DNA of 64,000 nt, taken from positions 143,208,652-143,272,651 of the forward strand of contig NC_085139.1 of NCBI RefSeq assembly GCF_024139115.2. Direction: 5' to 3'. The stretch's first letter is position 1, and each line of letters starts with the position of its first letter. The notes under the pieces were generated by a model that saw only the letters and a list, made by a program, of their open reading frames with translations, was not told the DNA's origin and made no database searches. Both the position numbers and the translations under genes were made by a program. Shown one piece after another: positions 1 to 11,800 of this stretch. Origin of the DNA: Armigeres subalbatus. Its lineage: Eukaryota; Arthropoda; Insecta; Diptera; Culicidae.

Positions 1-965
1 CAAAAATTGACATGTTATCAGCAAGTTGTGAGAATGTAGTATGAAACTTCTTCTCTGATCAAATTGCTGTATGTTTTGCAAAAACCTTATCATAGCTTTC
101 CTTGAACATAACATGTTTTGTATTTCATTTTCCCGACCTTTATTCAACATTATTATTAGATCTTAGTTAATAATGATGTTTTCGGTGTTACTTGGGTCGA
201 TCATCTGATTGAACTGTTCTAATGGCCACCTTTTCCCGTAACACGGTAGATCACTTTGACGTAGTGTGTTGCGTTGTAAGATCTACCAAACAGAGCCCTA
301 GCTTAATCCATTTTCATAGCTAGGGCAATAAGTTGTGGTAATTAAGGATTCATCGTATTTAGTCCTCGCTACCAACAGCAGTCTCAGAAATAGAACATAA
401 TTAATGTTACCTTGCAGACAGTTGAAAGACTCGAATTCCTCTGGTTTGAGGCTAAACTGTATGCAGCGGAAACAACTTTTCAAGCAATTAGTTAAAAAAC
501 CTCGGTACACATCCCTAGGCTGAACTGACTGCTGGAAAAATCGTGTTAGGGGTTTAAATACGTACTAACTCTTCTTGAACTGGTGAACAATGGTAGTGAG
601 GGGAACACACGGAAGTTCTTATTACTGAACAAATTCTTTTGCTTGAAATGGTCTTGTAGACAGAGCTAAATCCCGGGTTTTAAGAGTTTTACGGGTGATA
701 TTCTAGAAGCAAGACAAGGATGTGGCTAGGGCTCCGATGCATGGCCAAAAACAGTATTACTGTTCTGTTTTCTCAAGACAGGATTGATTTCCTATTGATA
801 GGGGGCGCGCCTTCAATGGGATTGCTCTCTGTGAAGGGTATAAATAGCGGGACCTTGTCATGGTGCTCTTGAGAAAACAAAACAACAACTGTATCGAAAC
901 CGATACTGCATTGCTTATCAATAGTAATGGAGTAATTCGACATGCACTTAAACACTAAGGATACG
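1..965. other. No gene recognised; unannotated left edge
   Basis: The only open frames are short and have no recognisable domain. There is a 12-bp inverted repeat (GTTTTCTCAAGA at about 767-778 and its complement at about 866-877) with a TATAAATA string between the arms, and a short hairpin at about 295-326. These could be remnants of a small inverted-repeat element, but there is no clear target duplication. Confidence 0.4.
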
Positions 966-972
966 GGTAACG

Positions 973-1313
973 CTACAATAGATCTAATAACTGGTCGCAG
1001 TGGCACACCCGAAAAGGGGGAAAAAAAAAAAATGGCCGCCTTGGTGGAGCATAGCAGCTACAATAGAACACACCATTGATCTTGGATATCGTGACACCCT
1101 CAACAGAGGAGTGTACTACCTCTTGGATTGGGTACCGTCCCGTCGTGTAAATATCCGCCATCCTAGACCCGTCCGCCACCCAATTGCTATTATCGACAGG
1201 GACGTTATACGGGTCGGAGAGGAGGGCGACATCGGTCGTCCACTCCAGACCGACTGCCGCAGCTGCTGCTGTGCAGTTGCATATTGCTTAAGATTCAGCT
1301 GTGTTACTTGCAC
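973..1313 (-). pseudogene. LINE ORF2 fragment: start of apurinic-type endonuclease
   Basis: The minus strand starts with MQVTQLNLKQYATAQQQL, the usual opening of an R1/I-group endonuclease (a QxNL signature), then changes frame near 1180 and continues as IYTTGRYPIQEVVHSS and INGVFYCSCYAPPR, the core sheet of the endonuclease. Similarity fades after this and no reverse transcriptase follows. The same module appears as an independent scrap near 33085 on the plus strand. Only part of the endonuclease remains, so it cannot be active. Confidence 0.7.
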
Positions 1314-1508
1314 GGCTTATTCTTATTTTTCTCTCCGATGGGACACGAGGACCCACCCATAAGGTGGTTACAGGCTTGCTTTTTGCACTTTGGTGCCTTA
1401 TCGCATTCATGCGCCTTGTGCCCTTCCTCACCACAACGACGACACAGGTTGCTACGATATGGGCCCTTACAGTTGTAGGACTTGTGTCCCAGCTCTACCC
1501 AAGTAGCA
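1304..1508 (-). pseudogene. LINE gag zinc-knuckle domain
   Basis: On the minus strand this reads a string of retroviral-type zinc knuckles. The middle one is complete (CRRCGEEGHKAHEC, a CX2CX4HX4C motif). The upstream one is cut by the neighbouring insertion, leaving LGHKSYNC. A third follows as a Cys/His-rich segment ending GGSSCP. The three-knuckle arrangement is typical of gag C-termini in R1/I-group LINEs and binds the element's own RNA. It ends about where ORF2 begins. Confidence 0.75.
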
Positions 1509-2149
1509 CACGCAACATCTTCCAAAAAACACCTTGTTTCTAATCAGTTTCATTAAAGGTATTGGAAAACATCAAAGCACGAAAAAGTTGCATCATGATG
1601 TCAAAAACGTTCGAACTGTGATCAATGTTTCATTAACATTGCAATGCAGTACGCGTTTGACATTTGGAAACAAACAACCAAAGAATACTGCACTACATGT
1701 TGCATACACGAAACAAAATCATTAAGTTGCATATTATTTACCATGTAACTTCAATGCGTCTTTCAAAATTTAATTGTTTGTTTAAATTGAGTTGCGTGTG
1801 TCTTCATGTCTAATTTAGCGTCGTTCAACGTTTTGACAACTTTTTGTGAGTTCATAATCGTATGGTTTTTATGGTGAGTCAACATGAAGTCCCTTCGAAG
1901 TATTGAATGGTGCTGTGGTAGAGTGAAGGACTATCAATCACAAGATCCATAAATCGAATCCAGTTTTATATTTTTATTTTATTTTTTTTCCGCTGTAATA
2001 TTTTGCAACATTATTGCAATTTTACTGCAACCGAAGAATGTTTCCGTAGGCTTTACCTCTTGCGCTTTTTAGATTGCAAGATAGTTATATTTGATGGCAC
2101 ATACGCAAAGATTGTTTCTTTCCGAATAGTTGCAACACAGTAAGGGTAA
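1509..2149. other. Insertion splitting the LINE gag zinc-knuckle region
   Basis: About 640 bp of AT-rich DNA separate the two halves of the first zinc knuckle of the minus-strand LINE gag, so this is a later insertion. The segment has no coding potential. Near 1915-1965 there is a possible degenerate tRNA-like pair of boxes (TGGTAGAGTGAAGG and ATCGAATCC), so a tRNA-derived SINE is one possibility. Target duplications are not clear, so the boundaries are approximate. Confidence 0.4.
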
Positions 2150-3049
2150 GCACCGATAGCACCTGTCCACTGAAGGCGGCTGGAGTTTGCTCACTGGGTA
2201 TACTGACTAGCCGATCTTAAACTTCCCTCGTTCCATTACCTAAGGTAGGCTACCTGCGTGCCAAAGGGACTGCCAACTAGGCGTACAGAGGTCTTATCTT
2301 TACCGCACTGGTCTCTGACGGCAGAGACGACGTCATCCACGTTCGTGACCTCGTCCAGTTGCTTGCACCAACCGCCCGCATCGATTTAAGGACTTCAGCG
2401 TACTTTGCCTTATCAGTTTCCACCAACAAGGCCTCGCCTCTGTCCTTAGCTTTCTTTGCGGGTCGAGATGCGTTCGACTTCCACTTTGCCCTACTGACCA
2501 GCAGCCAGGGATTTTCTATCCCTTGTACCGATGGCACAGGATGGCTGGTACCCTCTTGCAGCCCGGCGACTTGCGCCTGGTTGATGCCTTTCGCCTTTTT
2601 GGGCCGAGAAGTCACCTTCTCGGGTCGACGCCCTTCGTGCTCCTCTGCACCCCGATCTGCTCCGTTAGACGACGTTTGACCTTTATGGTCGCACGTCGTT
2701 TGGCCTTGCTATAGGCGCCTTCGCTGGATTGCTGCCTGAGCCGTTTCGGGTTAGGTGCAGTCTTTTCTTCATTGGTCGTCAAGGCGAAATCAATCACCTC
2801 TTGGGCCATGGTCGCTCCTCCAAGGAAGGAGAAGGCATCGGTTTGAGCACCTTTGTCGACCTCTCTTCCCACCACCCGCCTGGTAAACGCATCCTGTTCT
2901 TGTCTTGCGACTCGAACAGCCTGGCGGAGCATCCGAAGGTTCTGTTTCAGTTCCTTACTGATGTTCTGCCTTGCGTTCGCGAACTCGATGACCTGCCCCA
3001 CTCCTAACTCGCAGAGGCCGTGGGGTGGGGTCGTTAAGCCCTTGGACAT
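2150..3049 (-). pseudogene. LINE ORF1 (gag-like), N-terminal and central part
   Basis: Gag-like nucleic-acid-binding protein of an R1/I-group LINE. The start at 3049 opens with MSKGL and is followed by about 145 open codons, including an Arg/Gln-rich, probably helical stretch and a basic KAKRRATIKVKRR segment. A frameshift near 2615 moves to a frame holding a NPWLLVSRAK-like segment, an ALLVETDKAKYAEVLKSMR block and a VTNVDDVVSAVRDQCG block, which match the conserved region ahead of the zinc knuckles in these gags. A further in-frame stop occurs near 2190. The reading ends at the first knuckle, where an insertion begins. Nonfunctional as it stands. Confidence 0.7.
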
Positions 3050-3175
3050 AGTCCCTGTGGCACATTAGTGTTTGAGAAAGGCAATAGTATAATATTACAC
3101 ATTATAAAAATGTTACAGCATATATACATATGATATAACAAAAAGGCTCCATTACAGGTTATTTTTACACAGAAA

Positions 3176-3449
3176 GTTGGGTGCAAGCAAAGACGTAGGA
3201 TTGCCTATCCGGAGATGGCGAGTTCGATTCTCGGTCCGGTCTAGGATGTTTTCGGGTTGGAAACATTCTCGACTCCCTGATGGGCATAGTGTATCCATTG
3301 TACTTGCCACACAAGATACATACTCATGTAATGGCGGGCATAGAAAAGCTTTCAATTAATAACTGAGGAAATGCTAATAGAATACTAAGTTGAAAAACAG
3401 GCCAAGTGCCAGTTGGAATATAGAGCCATTGAAGAAGAAGAAATAGAAA
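3176..3449 (+). mobile_element. tRNA-derived SINE with GAA-rich tail
   Basis: The head carries a pol III B box (GAGTTCGATTC at about 3220-3230) with a plausible A box 30-40 bases upstream. The body runs to a tail of GAAGAAGAAG near 3431. The same sequence recurs at 32650-32935 on the plus strand and, as a head fragment, at 47991-48091 on the minus strand, which confirms a dispersed family. It inserted between two LINE relics. Confidence 0.8.
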
Positions 3450-3489
3450 TTGTACCAAGTTATTTCAAAATCAACCCAATTGAAAACAA

Positions 3490-5190
3490 AACCTAATCGG
3501 TATTTCTAGTCGTTATAATATAATTAGGACTTTTTTTAACTTATTTTATTTGCTAATTATCTAATACATGCATTCATCTCTTAGACTAGGTGTTCCGTGT
3601 TTTCTTAACACTATCATCCTTATTTGCTATGTTACATTTTTAGTTATTATTAATACATTTCAATTGCCTTTGGCAGTTAGGATTTTTCCTCTGGTTGAAT
3701 TGAACCATGTAGGAATTACAATGTTTTTAACTTAAACTAAACCTAACCTAATTTATACTAAGGAGGGTACAAGGAGCTAATCGTTGCAATAGAAGATTGC
3801 AACGATTTTTGTCTAAAATTGGAAATTATTTTGTTGGACATTTGTTGCAATGTCTCAATATTAGAAACTCTATGAAGTTCATTGGTACTATACCACGGAG
3901 GCAACTTCAGAATCATTTTCAAAATTTTATTTTGAATCCTCTGTAGTGCCCTCTTTATGGTATTGCAGCAACTAGTCTATATTGGCACAGCATACAACAT
4001 GGCAGGTCTAAAAATTTGTTTGTAAATCAAAGGTTTGTTCTTAAGACAAAGTTTTGATTTTCTGTTTATAAGTGGACTTAATATATTTGTTACATTTGGC
4101 TTGATGGCCTTCAATGTGATTTTTAAAAGTTAATTTTTGGTCTAGCAGAAGTTCTAAATATTTGGCTTCGCTAAACCAATTAATTGGAACCCCATCCATA
4201 GTGACAAGATGTCTGCTAGAAGGTTTCAAATAAGAAGCTCTCGGCTTATGTGGGAAAATTATAAGCTGAGATTTGGAAGCATTCGGGAAAATTTTCCATT
4301 TTTGCAAGTAAGTGGAGAAAATATCCAAACTTTTTTTTCAATCTACTACAAATGACGCGAAGGCTTCGCCCTTTGGCTGAAAGGCCCGTGTCATCTGCAA
4401 ACAAAGATTTTTGACACCCTGGTGGTAAATCAGGTCAGAAGTAATAATGTTATACAATATGGGCCCCAGTATGCTGCCTTGGGGGACACCAGCCCTTACA
4501 GGTAATCTATCAGATTTAGAATTCTGATAGTTTACCTGCAGTGAGCGATCTGATAAATAATTTTGGATCAGTTTAATAATGTACAGAGGAAAATTGAAAT
4601 TCATCAAGTTTACAATCAAACCTTCATGCCAAACACTGTCAAATGCTTTATCTATATCAAGAAGAGGAACTCCAGTCGAATATCCTTCAGATTTGTTGTG
4701 CTGAATTAAATTCGTAACTCTTAATAATTGATAGGTGGTAGAATTGTCATTAATATGAACCATTATTCTATTTAAAATAATCTTTTCAAACAGTTTGCTT
4801 AATGAAGAAAGCAAACTGATTGGGGATAACTAGAAGCCTCAGCTGGATTTTTGTCCGGCTTCAAAATTGGAACAACTTTGGCGTTTTTCCATTAATCTGG
4901 AAAGTATGCCAATTGAAAACACTTGTTAAATAAATTAACCAAAAAGGATAAAGAGCTCTCAGGAAGTTTTTTGATAAGCTTCATATTTTTCTATTAATAG
5001 ATCTCACTTCATCCAAATTAGTTCCCAACGAAGGGTCAAAAACATTCTCTTGGAGAATGTTTTCGAAGCTCCGTGTAACCTGATCGTTTATTGGACTAGT
5101 GAGATTAAAGACTAAGACTAAAATTATGGGCACTCTCGAACGGCTGAGCAAGTTTTTGAGCCTCTTTGCCATTTGTTAATCATATAATTA
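3490..5190 (-). mobile_element. Juan-like Jockey-clade LINE, 5'-truncated
   Basis: The minus strand holds the reverse-transcriptase half of a Jockey-clade ORF2 followed by a 3' UTR running to about 3490. The domain wording (PVRAGVPQGSILGP, a FADDTG active site, LPPWYSTNELH near the C-terminus) resembles Juan elements of mosquitoes. The 5' end is lost at about 5190, so gag and endonuclease are missing, as is usual after incomplete target-primed reverse transcription. The family name is from memory of Juan-type sequences; the clade is secure. Confidence 0.8.
3780..5172 (-). pseudogene. Jockey-clade reverse transcriptase, frameshifted
   Basis: Pieces in order on the minus strand: the pre-RT linker (4981-5172, with TSPINDQVTRSFENILQEN), a gap with stops, the palm region (4338-4814: DIDKAFDSVWHEG carrying the first catalytic Asp, then PVRAGVPQGSILGP), the active site FADDTG in another frame at about 4390-4402, the thumb (4041-4328), and a C-terminal segment down to about 3780. 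A small deletion near 4430 shifts the frame just before FADD. Catalytic residues are still readable, but at least three frame changes and stops prevent a continuous protein. Confidence 0.8.
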
Positions 5191-5939
5191 AGACTTTGAT
5201 TATCTTATTCGTTCTATAGATGTTATCATAATGATATAATAAGCACAACAGTCTTGAATTTAGGTCAATCAAAGTATGATGATAATTGATTATGATTTTT
5301 TAAAGCCCGCATCCAGGTGCTGCTATGATTAAAGGGAGGTGTATAATAGCAGCGATAAGTTATCAAGTAGAGACGAAAAGAAACACACTGAGTTCGTCGA
5401 TTAGTATTCCAAGATAATTAACATGCCTTGTTTATAAATGAGTAGACGTCACAACACGGGATATTACGCTATTGTCATTCGGTTATTCCAGACATGATGG
5501 AGCTGGAATGTAAACATTTTCTGGACAGTATTATGTTTGACAATGACAAATAAATGCTCGTTATCAGATGCTCGTGCGGATAATTATTGATACAGGGTAA
5601 CTTTAATAGGAAGTAAAGCAATAAATTAACAGTTAGACAAAAGTAACATTTCCGACAAGCGGAAACAGGTTTAAGATTTTATTAGATAAATCCAATTGTT
5701 ATAAATCTTCTTTTTACTTCATTTTTTTTAATAACATGCTGATGTCATTTGAAATGCTTGCTAGGGTCTAACAGGCGTTTTAAAAATTATTCGTAAATAG
5801 CATATCCGTAACGACACTGTTTTCGCTCAAATGTTATGCACTTATTCGCGATTGATACAGGGGCGGTCCCTCAGTATTGTAAATCTAAGCCACCTTTTTA
5901 TTAGAGAGAATTTTCAGAAAAAAAATGAGTTCATCACTA
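5191..5939. other. AT-rich stretch, no feature recognised
   Basis: No open frame with recognisable content, no clear repeat boundary and no tRNA-like box was seen. Only short microsatellite-like runs are present. Confidence 0.4.
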
Positions 5940-6222
5940 ATCTTCTTCTTCTTCTTCTTCTTCTTCTTATTGGCATTACATCCCCACACTGGGGCAGAGC
6001 CGCCTCGCAGCTTAGTGTTCATTAAGCACTTGCACGGTTATTAACTGCGAGGTTTCTAAGCCAGGTTACCATTTTTGCATTCGTATATCATGAGGCCAAC
6101 ACGATGATACTTTTATGCCCAGGGAAGTCGAGACAATTTCCAATCCGAAAATTGCCTAGACCGGCACCGGGAATCGAACCCGGCCACCCTCAGCATGGTC
6201 TTGCTTTGTAGCCGATCACTAA
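5940..6222 (-). mobile_element. Feilai-like tRNA-derived SINE
   Basis: On the minus strand the head has a B box (complement GGGAATCGAACC at 6169-6180) and an A-box-like segment at about 6193-6214. The body is followed by a GAA-repeat tail, seen as CTTCTTCTT at 5940-5966. The wording of the whole element is that of the abundant Feilai SINE of Aedes aegypti. A strongly decayed copy lies at 17879-18070. Pol III transcribed and mobilised by a LINE, by analogy with the family. Confidence 0.85.
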
Positions 6223-6531
6223 TCTTAGCCAAATTAAAATTTAAAATTTTGTGGCTATGTGGACCGTTACCTAATGTGCTTCGTTATATTTTAATAGAAT
6301 AGTAGTTTGTGCAACAAGTTGCAAAAATGTGACGAGTTGTACATGGACCCATTTCGTTGGTATGGAAAGGTAGGCCGTTTTATCACTTAAAGACAAACTG
6401 TAAACCAAGTATTATGATCAGGAATTGCAAAAATAGTAGTTTGTTCAACTAGTTGCAAAAAGATCATTTTTTCAGCACGAGTTGTACGTTTATCCAACGA
6501 GGCTTGCCGAGTTGGATAAATACTGCGAGTG

Positions 6532-7377
6532 AGCATGAGCATGAGCATGAGCATGAGCATTATGACCGCACAATTCGTAGTTGCTACTCCGTGATTGACT
6601 AGAACTTGCGAAATTGTACAAAGAACACAATAAATGGGGCTTGGGACTAGCTACCCATTCTCAATGTACACGTTTCGGGAGCTCAAATATCTAAAGTCAA
6701 TAACGGCGCCGGCCACGTCCTTACGGTCATATAGGAAGGGAAGGATTGTTAGTCCGACTCTCGTTGCTACTAGAGACCGAGAACACCTTTGTATCTCCAC
6801 GATTGTCTTGGGATAGGATATCGTTTTAGTTACAAAGGATAATTTATCTGGATTCACTTCGGTAAGTGATGCGATCTATGGGATGGGAAATAACACTCTC
6901 GCTGTCTGAAACTTTCACTTTCTGATTTATTCACTCACTCGCGCAAAGCAGAACAAAATTACGACGACCGGCCGATCGTTTTGCCTTCCGCACAAAGCAA
7001 AACTAAACTTCGACGACCGGCCGATCCGCTTACTGGAGAAACACGACCGGACAAGAAACAAACTTTCACTTTCTGATTTATTTACTCACCCGCGCAAAAC
7101 AGAGCAAAATTACGGCGACCGGCCGATCGTTTTGCCTTCCGCACAAAGCAAAACCAAACTTCGACGACCGGCCGATCCGCTTACTGGAGAAACACGACCG
7201 GACAAGAAACAAACTTTCACTTTCTGATTCATTTACTCACCCGCGCAAAACAGAGCAAAATTACGGCGACCGGCCGATCGTTTTGCCTTCCGCACAAAGC
7301 AAAACCAAACTTCGACGACCGGCCGATCCGCTTACTGGAGAAACACGACCGGACAAGAAACAAACTTTCACTTTCTC
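6532..7377 (-). mobile_element. Retro-inserted SINE-like element with 151-bp repeat head
   Basis: A 22-bp sequence occurs on both sides (6510-6531 and 7378-7399), a clean target-site duplication. Read on the minus strand, the insert starts inside an array of 151-bp units, continues through about 370 bp of unique body, and ends in a GCTCAT hexamer tail (ATGAGC repeats at 6532-6560 on the plus strand). A simple-repeat tail plus a long duplication is the hallmark of LINE-mediated insertion. The body and tail recur without the array at 35571-35790. No protein is encoded. Confidence 0.75.
6911..7377. repeat. 151-bp tandem repeat, three units plus a partial fourth
   Basis: The phrase ACTTTCACTTTCTGATT starts at 6911, 7062 and 7213, and its beginning again at 7364, giving an exact 151-bp period. 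Each unit holds two related halves, each with the GC-rich string GACCGGCCGATC. The units are nearly identical. The array is the 5' end of the minus-strand retro-insertion, so it may be promoter-type monomers. Confidence 0.9.
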
Positions 7378-8796
7378 AGTTGGATAAATACTGCGAGTGC
7401 TGAAAAAATCGAGTTTTGCAACGAGTTGCACACGCTATTTTTTGCAATGACGAAAATGGGGTTTAATATGATAAATCTATACCAAAAATGTACAACCGAA
7501 TTTACTCCACACGATCATTCATGCCAATAAATTATGTTGCCTCAGAGAACAATCAGATTCCATGTTATCGTGCCACATTGCATAACTCGACAAGCCATGA
7601 AGCTATAGTTGGACTTGCCTTTGGAAAATTTCATCAAACTATTTCATTTATTACGAGACGCTGAGAATACACCATTTGAGCACTCACCCAAGCAAATTCA
7701 GCAAAATGTAGTCATGTAACTACTGTCCTAATGTTGATTTTTCATTAAAGCACCCAAATGAGTGCTATAATGAATTTTATGCAACCCATTTGAGTTGCAT
7801 AATGGTCATTAAAGCACCCATTCCGTTGGTATGGAAAAGTAGGCCGTTTTATCATTCAGAGGAGAACTGTAAACCAGGTATTATGATCAGGAATTGCAAA
7901 AAATATTTGTTTTGCAATTCCTGATCATAATACTTGGTTTACAGTTGGCGTTTGAGTGATAAAACGGCCTACCTTTCCATACCAATGAAATGGATGCTTT
8001 AATAAACATTATGCAACTCAAATGGAACTCAAATAGGTTGCATAATATCCATTATAGCACTCACTTGGGTTCTATAATGAAAAACGAACATCGGAACAGT
8101 AGTTACATGAATATTATGCTGATTTAGCTTGGGATAGTGTTCAGATAGTGTATTCTCTGCGTTGCGTAATAAATGAAATAATTTGATGGATAGATAACAT
8201 AGAATCTGATTGTTCTCTGCAGCAACATTATTTATTGGCGAGAATTATCATGTGAATTAAATCGGTCTTTACTATTTTGGTACAGATTTATCATAACAAA
8301 GCTCATTTTTCGTCATTGCAAAAAATAGCGTGTACAACTCGTTGCAAAACTCGATTTTTTGCGCACTCGTAGTATTTATCCAACTCGGCAAGCCTCGTTG
8401 GGTAAACATACAACTCGTGCTGAAAAAAATATCTTTTTGCAACTAGTTGCACAAACTACTATTTCAGTACCGCTATTTGGCTCTCCTATTCTAATAATAG
8501 TGGCTGCTAAGTTTGCTCAAATCTTCTAACCACATTTCTATAAGTCAGATCATTGTTCTTCTCTTTTTCTCTGCTACATGTTCAGAAGATACAATCAGTC
8601 AGTTTGTCCAACTTTTCTGGTAGGCAATTGAAAAATGCCTCACATGAAAATCGTAAGCTGTATTTTGGCAACGAGTGCTCCAAAAATTGTCCTAAAAACT
8701 CGAAGGTGCATCCCAATAGGGTTGTACGCAAAGGTGACGTTGAACTGCTTGGCTGTACGTATTTTTTTATTATTCTAGACCAAATTTTGAAAAGGA

Positions 8797-8888
8797 TGTA
8801 ACAGTCAAGATTTATTCTCTCCAGTGCTTTGTCTATGCATATAGCAAGGTATGTAGACAGGGAGGAAAAATAAATTTTGGCTGTTATG
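8797..8888. repeat. Short hairpin element (about 90 bp)
   Basis: TAACAGTCAAGATTTATT at the left end pairs with AATAAATTTTGGCTGTTA at the right end (two mismatches), around an inner GTCTATGCATATAGC / GTATGTAGAC stem. A diverged copy lies at about 13768-13855, also preceded by TTTGAAAAGGA. Probably a tiny non-autonomous inverted-repeat element. Confidence 0.55.
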
Positions 8889-8889
8889 C

Positions 8890-11800
8890 CCTTTACGGCC
8901 GGGGTTCTGCCAAATCACATCAAGCGCCAACAAAAAATATACATTTTTCTGTCCTAACTTTCATTCAGCAGATTCAATTAATCACAAATAGTATCATATA
9001 TCCGCCAATCTTATTACTGAGGATACTTTACAATAAATTCACAAATTATTTCCGTTTTCCTTTTACGAGCACAACATCACAAGTCAGTCAAAAAGCCGCT
9101 CGGTGCAGTTTGGCAGAATCCCTACCAAATGTTGATCTAGATTCGTAATTTCACTTTGTGACTTTAGAATTTTGGTATTTTACTTCAAAATCTCAGTATT
9201 GACCATCTCTTGATCCGCTACCGTCGCCATCGTTGCGAATGAATTTTCTGCAGCAATCACCTCCGACTACAGCAACCGTTGCTGATATTTAGTGTACCGC
9301 TTGAACCATTACCGACGCAACTGTTAGCAAATTTTCAATAGTAAATAATTACTCATAAATATTGTAACAAACTGGAGTTGGTTTTCATGCGAAGGATACG
9401 TGCCGCGTAATTTAAAATAGCGTAAAAAATTGCGGAAATTCCAAAATACCTACGTCTAAAAACCACGTAGGTAAAACCCGAAATCCGGGTGAAAAAAGGC
9501 ATGAAAACGTACATCGGGTATGGATCGTTGACTTTTCCTTGAAAGAATAGTCCAAGATAATCGAAAATCGATCGAGAAACGGCTGAGATATAGTCGATCA
9601 AACTCTATCATATTTTCGTGACATTTCTTTTTGATTTTTCGGAATCGTAAAGTGTACCCCAATAAAGAAAACACAGACGAAGTACCATGTCAAAAGTTTT
9701 GGTGCACCATGTCGCTATACTATTGAATATTATGAATTTAATATGAATGCTAAAATGAGATGGTTCTCCGTTCATCTGATCTGCGAAAATAAGTAAGCCC
9801 ATTCAGGAAACTGTTTTATTGGGCAGAAGAAAAAAAAACTTTTGCACAGCCTGTCTGCTTAAGTGGCTGTTGAAAACTAAGTCAAAGTGATTTTTCACGC
9901 AAGTTTATTGCATTTTTTTAGTTGTGCATGAATCGAGCGTAATGTATATGAAATATGCTTGACACACTTTTTTTTTGAAGAAGCAGGTGATAAACATCTC
10001 TCTGCAAAACGATGTATTTTCGCTGAATTATTAATTAATTTGAGCGATGAGCCAAAGTTACATACTAGAATAACATTATCTTTCGTGATCGTATTGTACT
10101 TTTCAGAAATTATGTTGAAAAAAAATAAGAGTTGCAAATATTCCGTCTATAATAAATGATGGTCATCATGTTGATGATCCTTAGAAAGATCAACCGATCA
10201 TTCTGGATCACCTAGAGATGAGAAGCATTCGTAATATTAATGATTGCTCCATGTTCCGTGTGTTGCTCTCTTATACACCAAGGTGTACCGAAAGGCTATA
10301 ACTTCACTTCAAAAACAATTAAAGCATATTCAGACTACATACTATATTGCCTGACAAAGAGTATCTTGATGACAAACCTCACAAATATTACTTTTCAAGT
10401 GATGAAGCTGATCTAGTTTCCGTAGCATGAAATAGAAAAGATGTGAATGATAATATTTTAACATTGATGTTTTTGACATTTATAATTTGCTTTTTGCTAT
10501 TTTTAATAGGATAGGTATCAATCCCGCTTGACTTATATTGTCAAGAGTTTTATCATAATTTCCTATTTCACGGTGAGATAGACATTATTATCTCTGGGTG
10601 AATGAATCTTAATTTTTCTTCTTCTGTTCGTTTCAACTGCGAAGACCGAGAAAAACAGAATCTGAGAAAAAGGTAGGTTCGTGCGATCAAAAACAGTTGA
10701 TATAATTCCAATTAATTTAATAGTGTAATAAATTAGATAGCTGCTTACATATTTCATCTCTCCCTGATGTTGTGACGGCGGCAAACGGAGTCATCGTTTA
10801 GACATGTTCTGCAGATTTTATACGTTTGCGGCAAGCTTCTTGGCCTGTTGCGCTGCTCGTGGCGCCCACTGTAGGCGTTTATCCTGAGTATTGCTGAAGG
10901 GAAAGGCACGGTACGGGCTTGATATCGATATTGAGCACGACCCAGCTCGACGAATTGAGAAGATGTCTGTATGCGCATGTTGAGCTTGTTGATTGAATTG
11001 ATCTAAAACATTTGTGAATATTGTTGGTACTTATTAAGCTTAGACAACACATCGCTTATGTAGGAGTTTTCCGGTGTTATCGATATATAGCTTTCATTTA
11101 CAATAAATCCTAGTAGAGTACATACATTTTCGCTATGTTACTTTGTTGGCAAAAGTCGTAAAGTTGGCTAGAACAATTTTTCTTAAATTTTATTTTATTT
11201 TATGATATTTTCATTTCAATTTGATAGGAGTCGCAGACTTAGTCTATGTATAACTACTTCAGCTATGGATATGTGCTTTCAGAATCGTAACAAAAAATGT
11301 GCTAGTTATCTATTCAATCATCATGACGATTAGCCTAACTAGCGTAGTTAGATTTCTAATACAAAAGAATTATTCACAGCAATACATGCAACCGTTGTCA
11401 GTCTTGTGATACAAAATGCAAAACGTTTATAAAATGAATCGTGTTTAGCGGTACTTCAAGAAGGCTAGTCAGCAAACATCTATCTAACACCATCTTGACT
11501 CACCACATGGACCACTGCCCCTTGTTCTTGTATAGAAAGGTATTTCCTATCAATGGTGCCCGAGCCAGACACATGCGGAGATTGTTATTTGCTATCCGGG
11601 GCAAAACAAGTGTAGACAAACACAATTACTGGCGGCAAGGAAGCCTTCAAGCGCATCGCGCCCCATGGTCTCAAGTATGAGTGTTGTGTTTGTTGCGTCA
11701 ACACTTTTGTTTTATATTGGATATCGAAACCCTTTCTATGTTTGGCTTCAAGCTTGGAATTGCCGGCTTCATCGTTCACCGGTATGATGGCCAGGCGGGA

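Larger units (their letters stand above)
970..3063 (-). mobile_element. R1/I-group non-LTR retrotransposon relic (gag plus start of ORF2)
   Basis: Read on the minus strand this is the 5' part of a LINE. A gag-like ORF1 starts at 3049, runs through a basic middle region and CCHC zinc knuckles, and is followed by the first part of an ORF2 with an apurinic-type endonuclease. The order gag, zinc knuckles, endonuclease is that of the R1/I group. Reverse transcriptase is absent: similarity fades near 970. The copy is dead, with frameshifts near 2615 and near 1180 and a roughly 640-bp insertion at about 1509-2149. Its first 50 bases resemble the start of the RTE element at 51041. The clade call rests on motif order and remembered family features, not on a search. 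Confidence 0.75.
6290..8466. repeat. Large palindromic (foldback) element, left arm interrupted
   Basis: The sequence around 7891-7920 reads as its own reverse complement. Outward from there the two sides match for several hundred bases: the arm at 7380-7890 and 6430-6531 pairs with 7921-8464, for example the phrases around GTTGCAAAAAGAT and AACTAGTTGC. The left arm is split by the 846-bp insertion at 6532-7377. A second short copy of part of the arm (6300-6425) lies outside, so the left edge is approximate. There is no coding content; this looks like a non-autonomous long-TIR DNA element. Confidence 0.7.

Noticed and set aside
773..1006. 77-codon minus-strand frame next to the LINE endonuclease
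   Set aside because: It does not continue the endonuclease and has no recognised domain.
3176..3260. Possible tRNA gene
   Set aside because: A and B boxes are present, but the sequence continues into a SINE body and GAA tail and recurs at 32650; no intact acceptor stem was seen.
6911..7377. CRISPR-like regular repeats
   Set aside because: The 151-bp units are contiguous with no unique spacers; eukaryotic tandem repeat.
11540..11560. Retroviral-type primer-binding site (TGGTGCCCGAGCC)
   Set aside because: No LTR-like TG...CA sequence upstream and no gag or pol downstream; a chance match.
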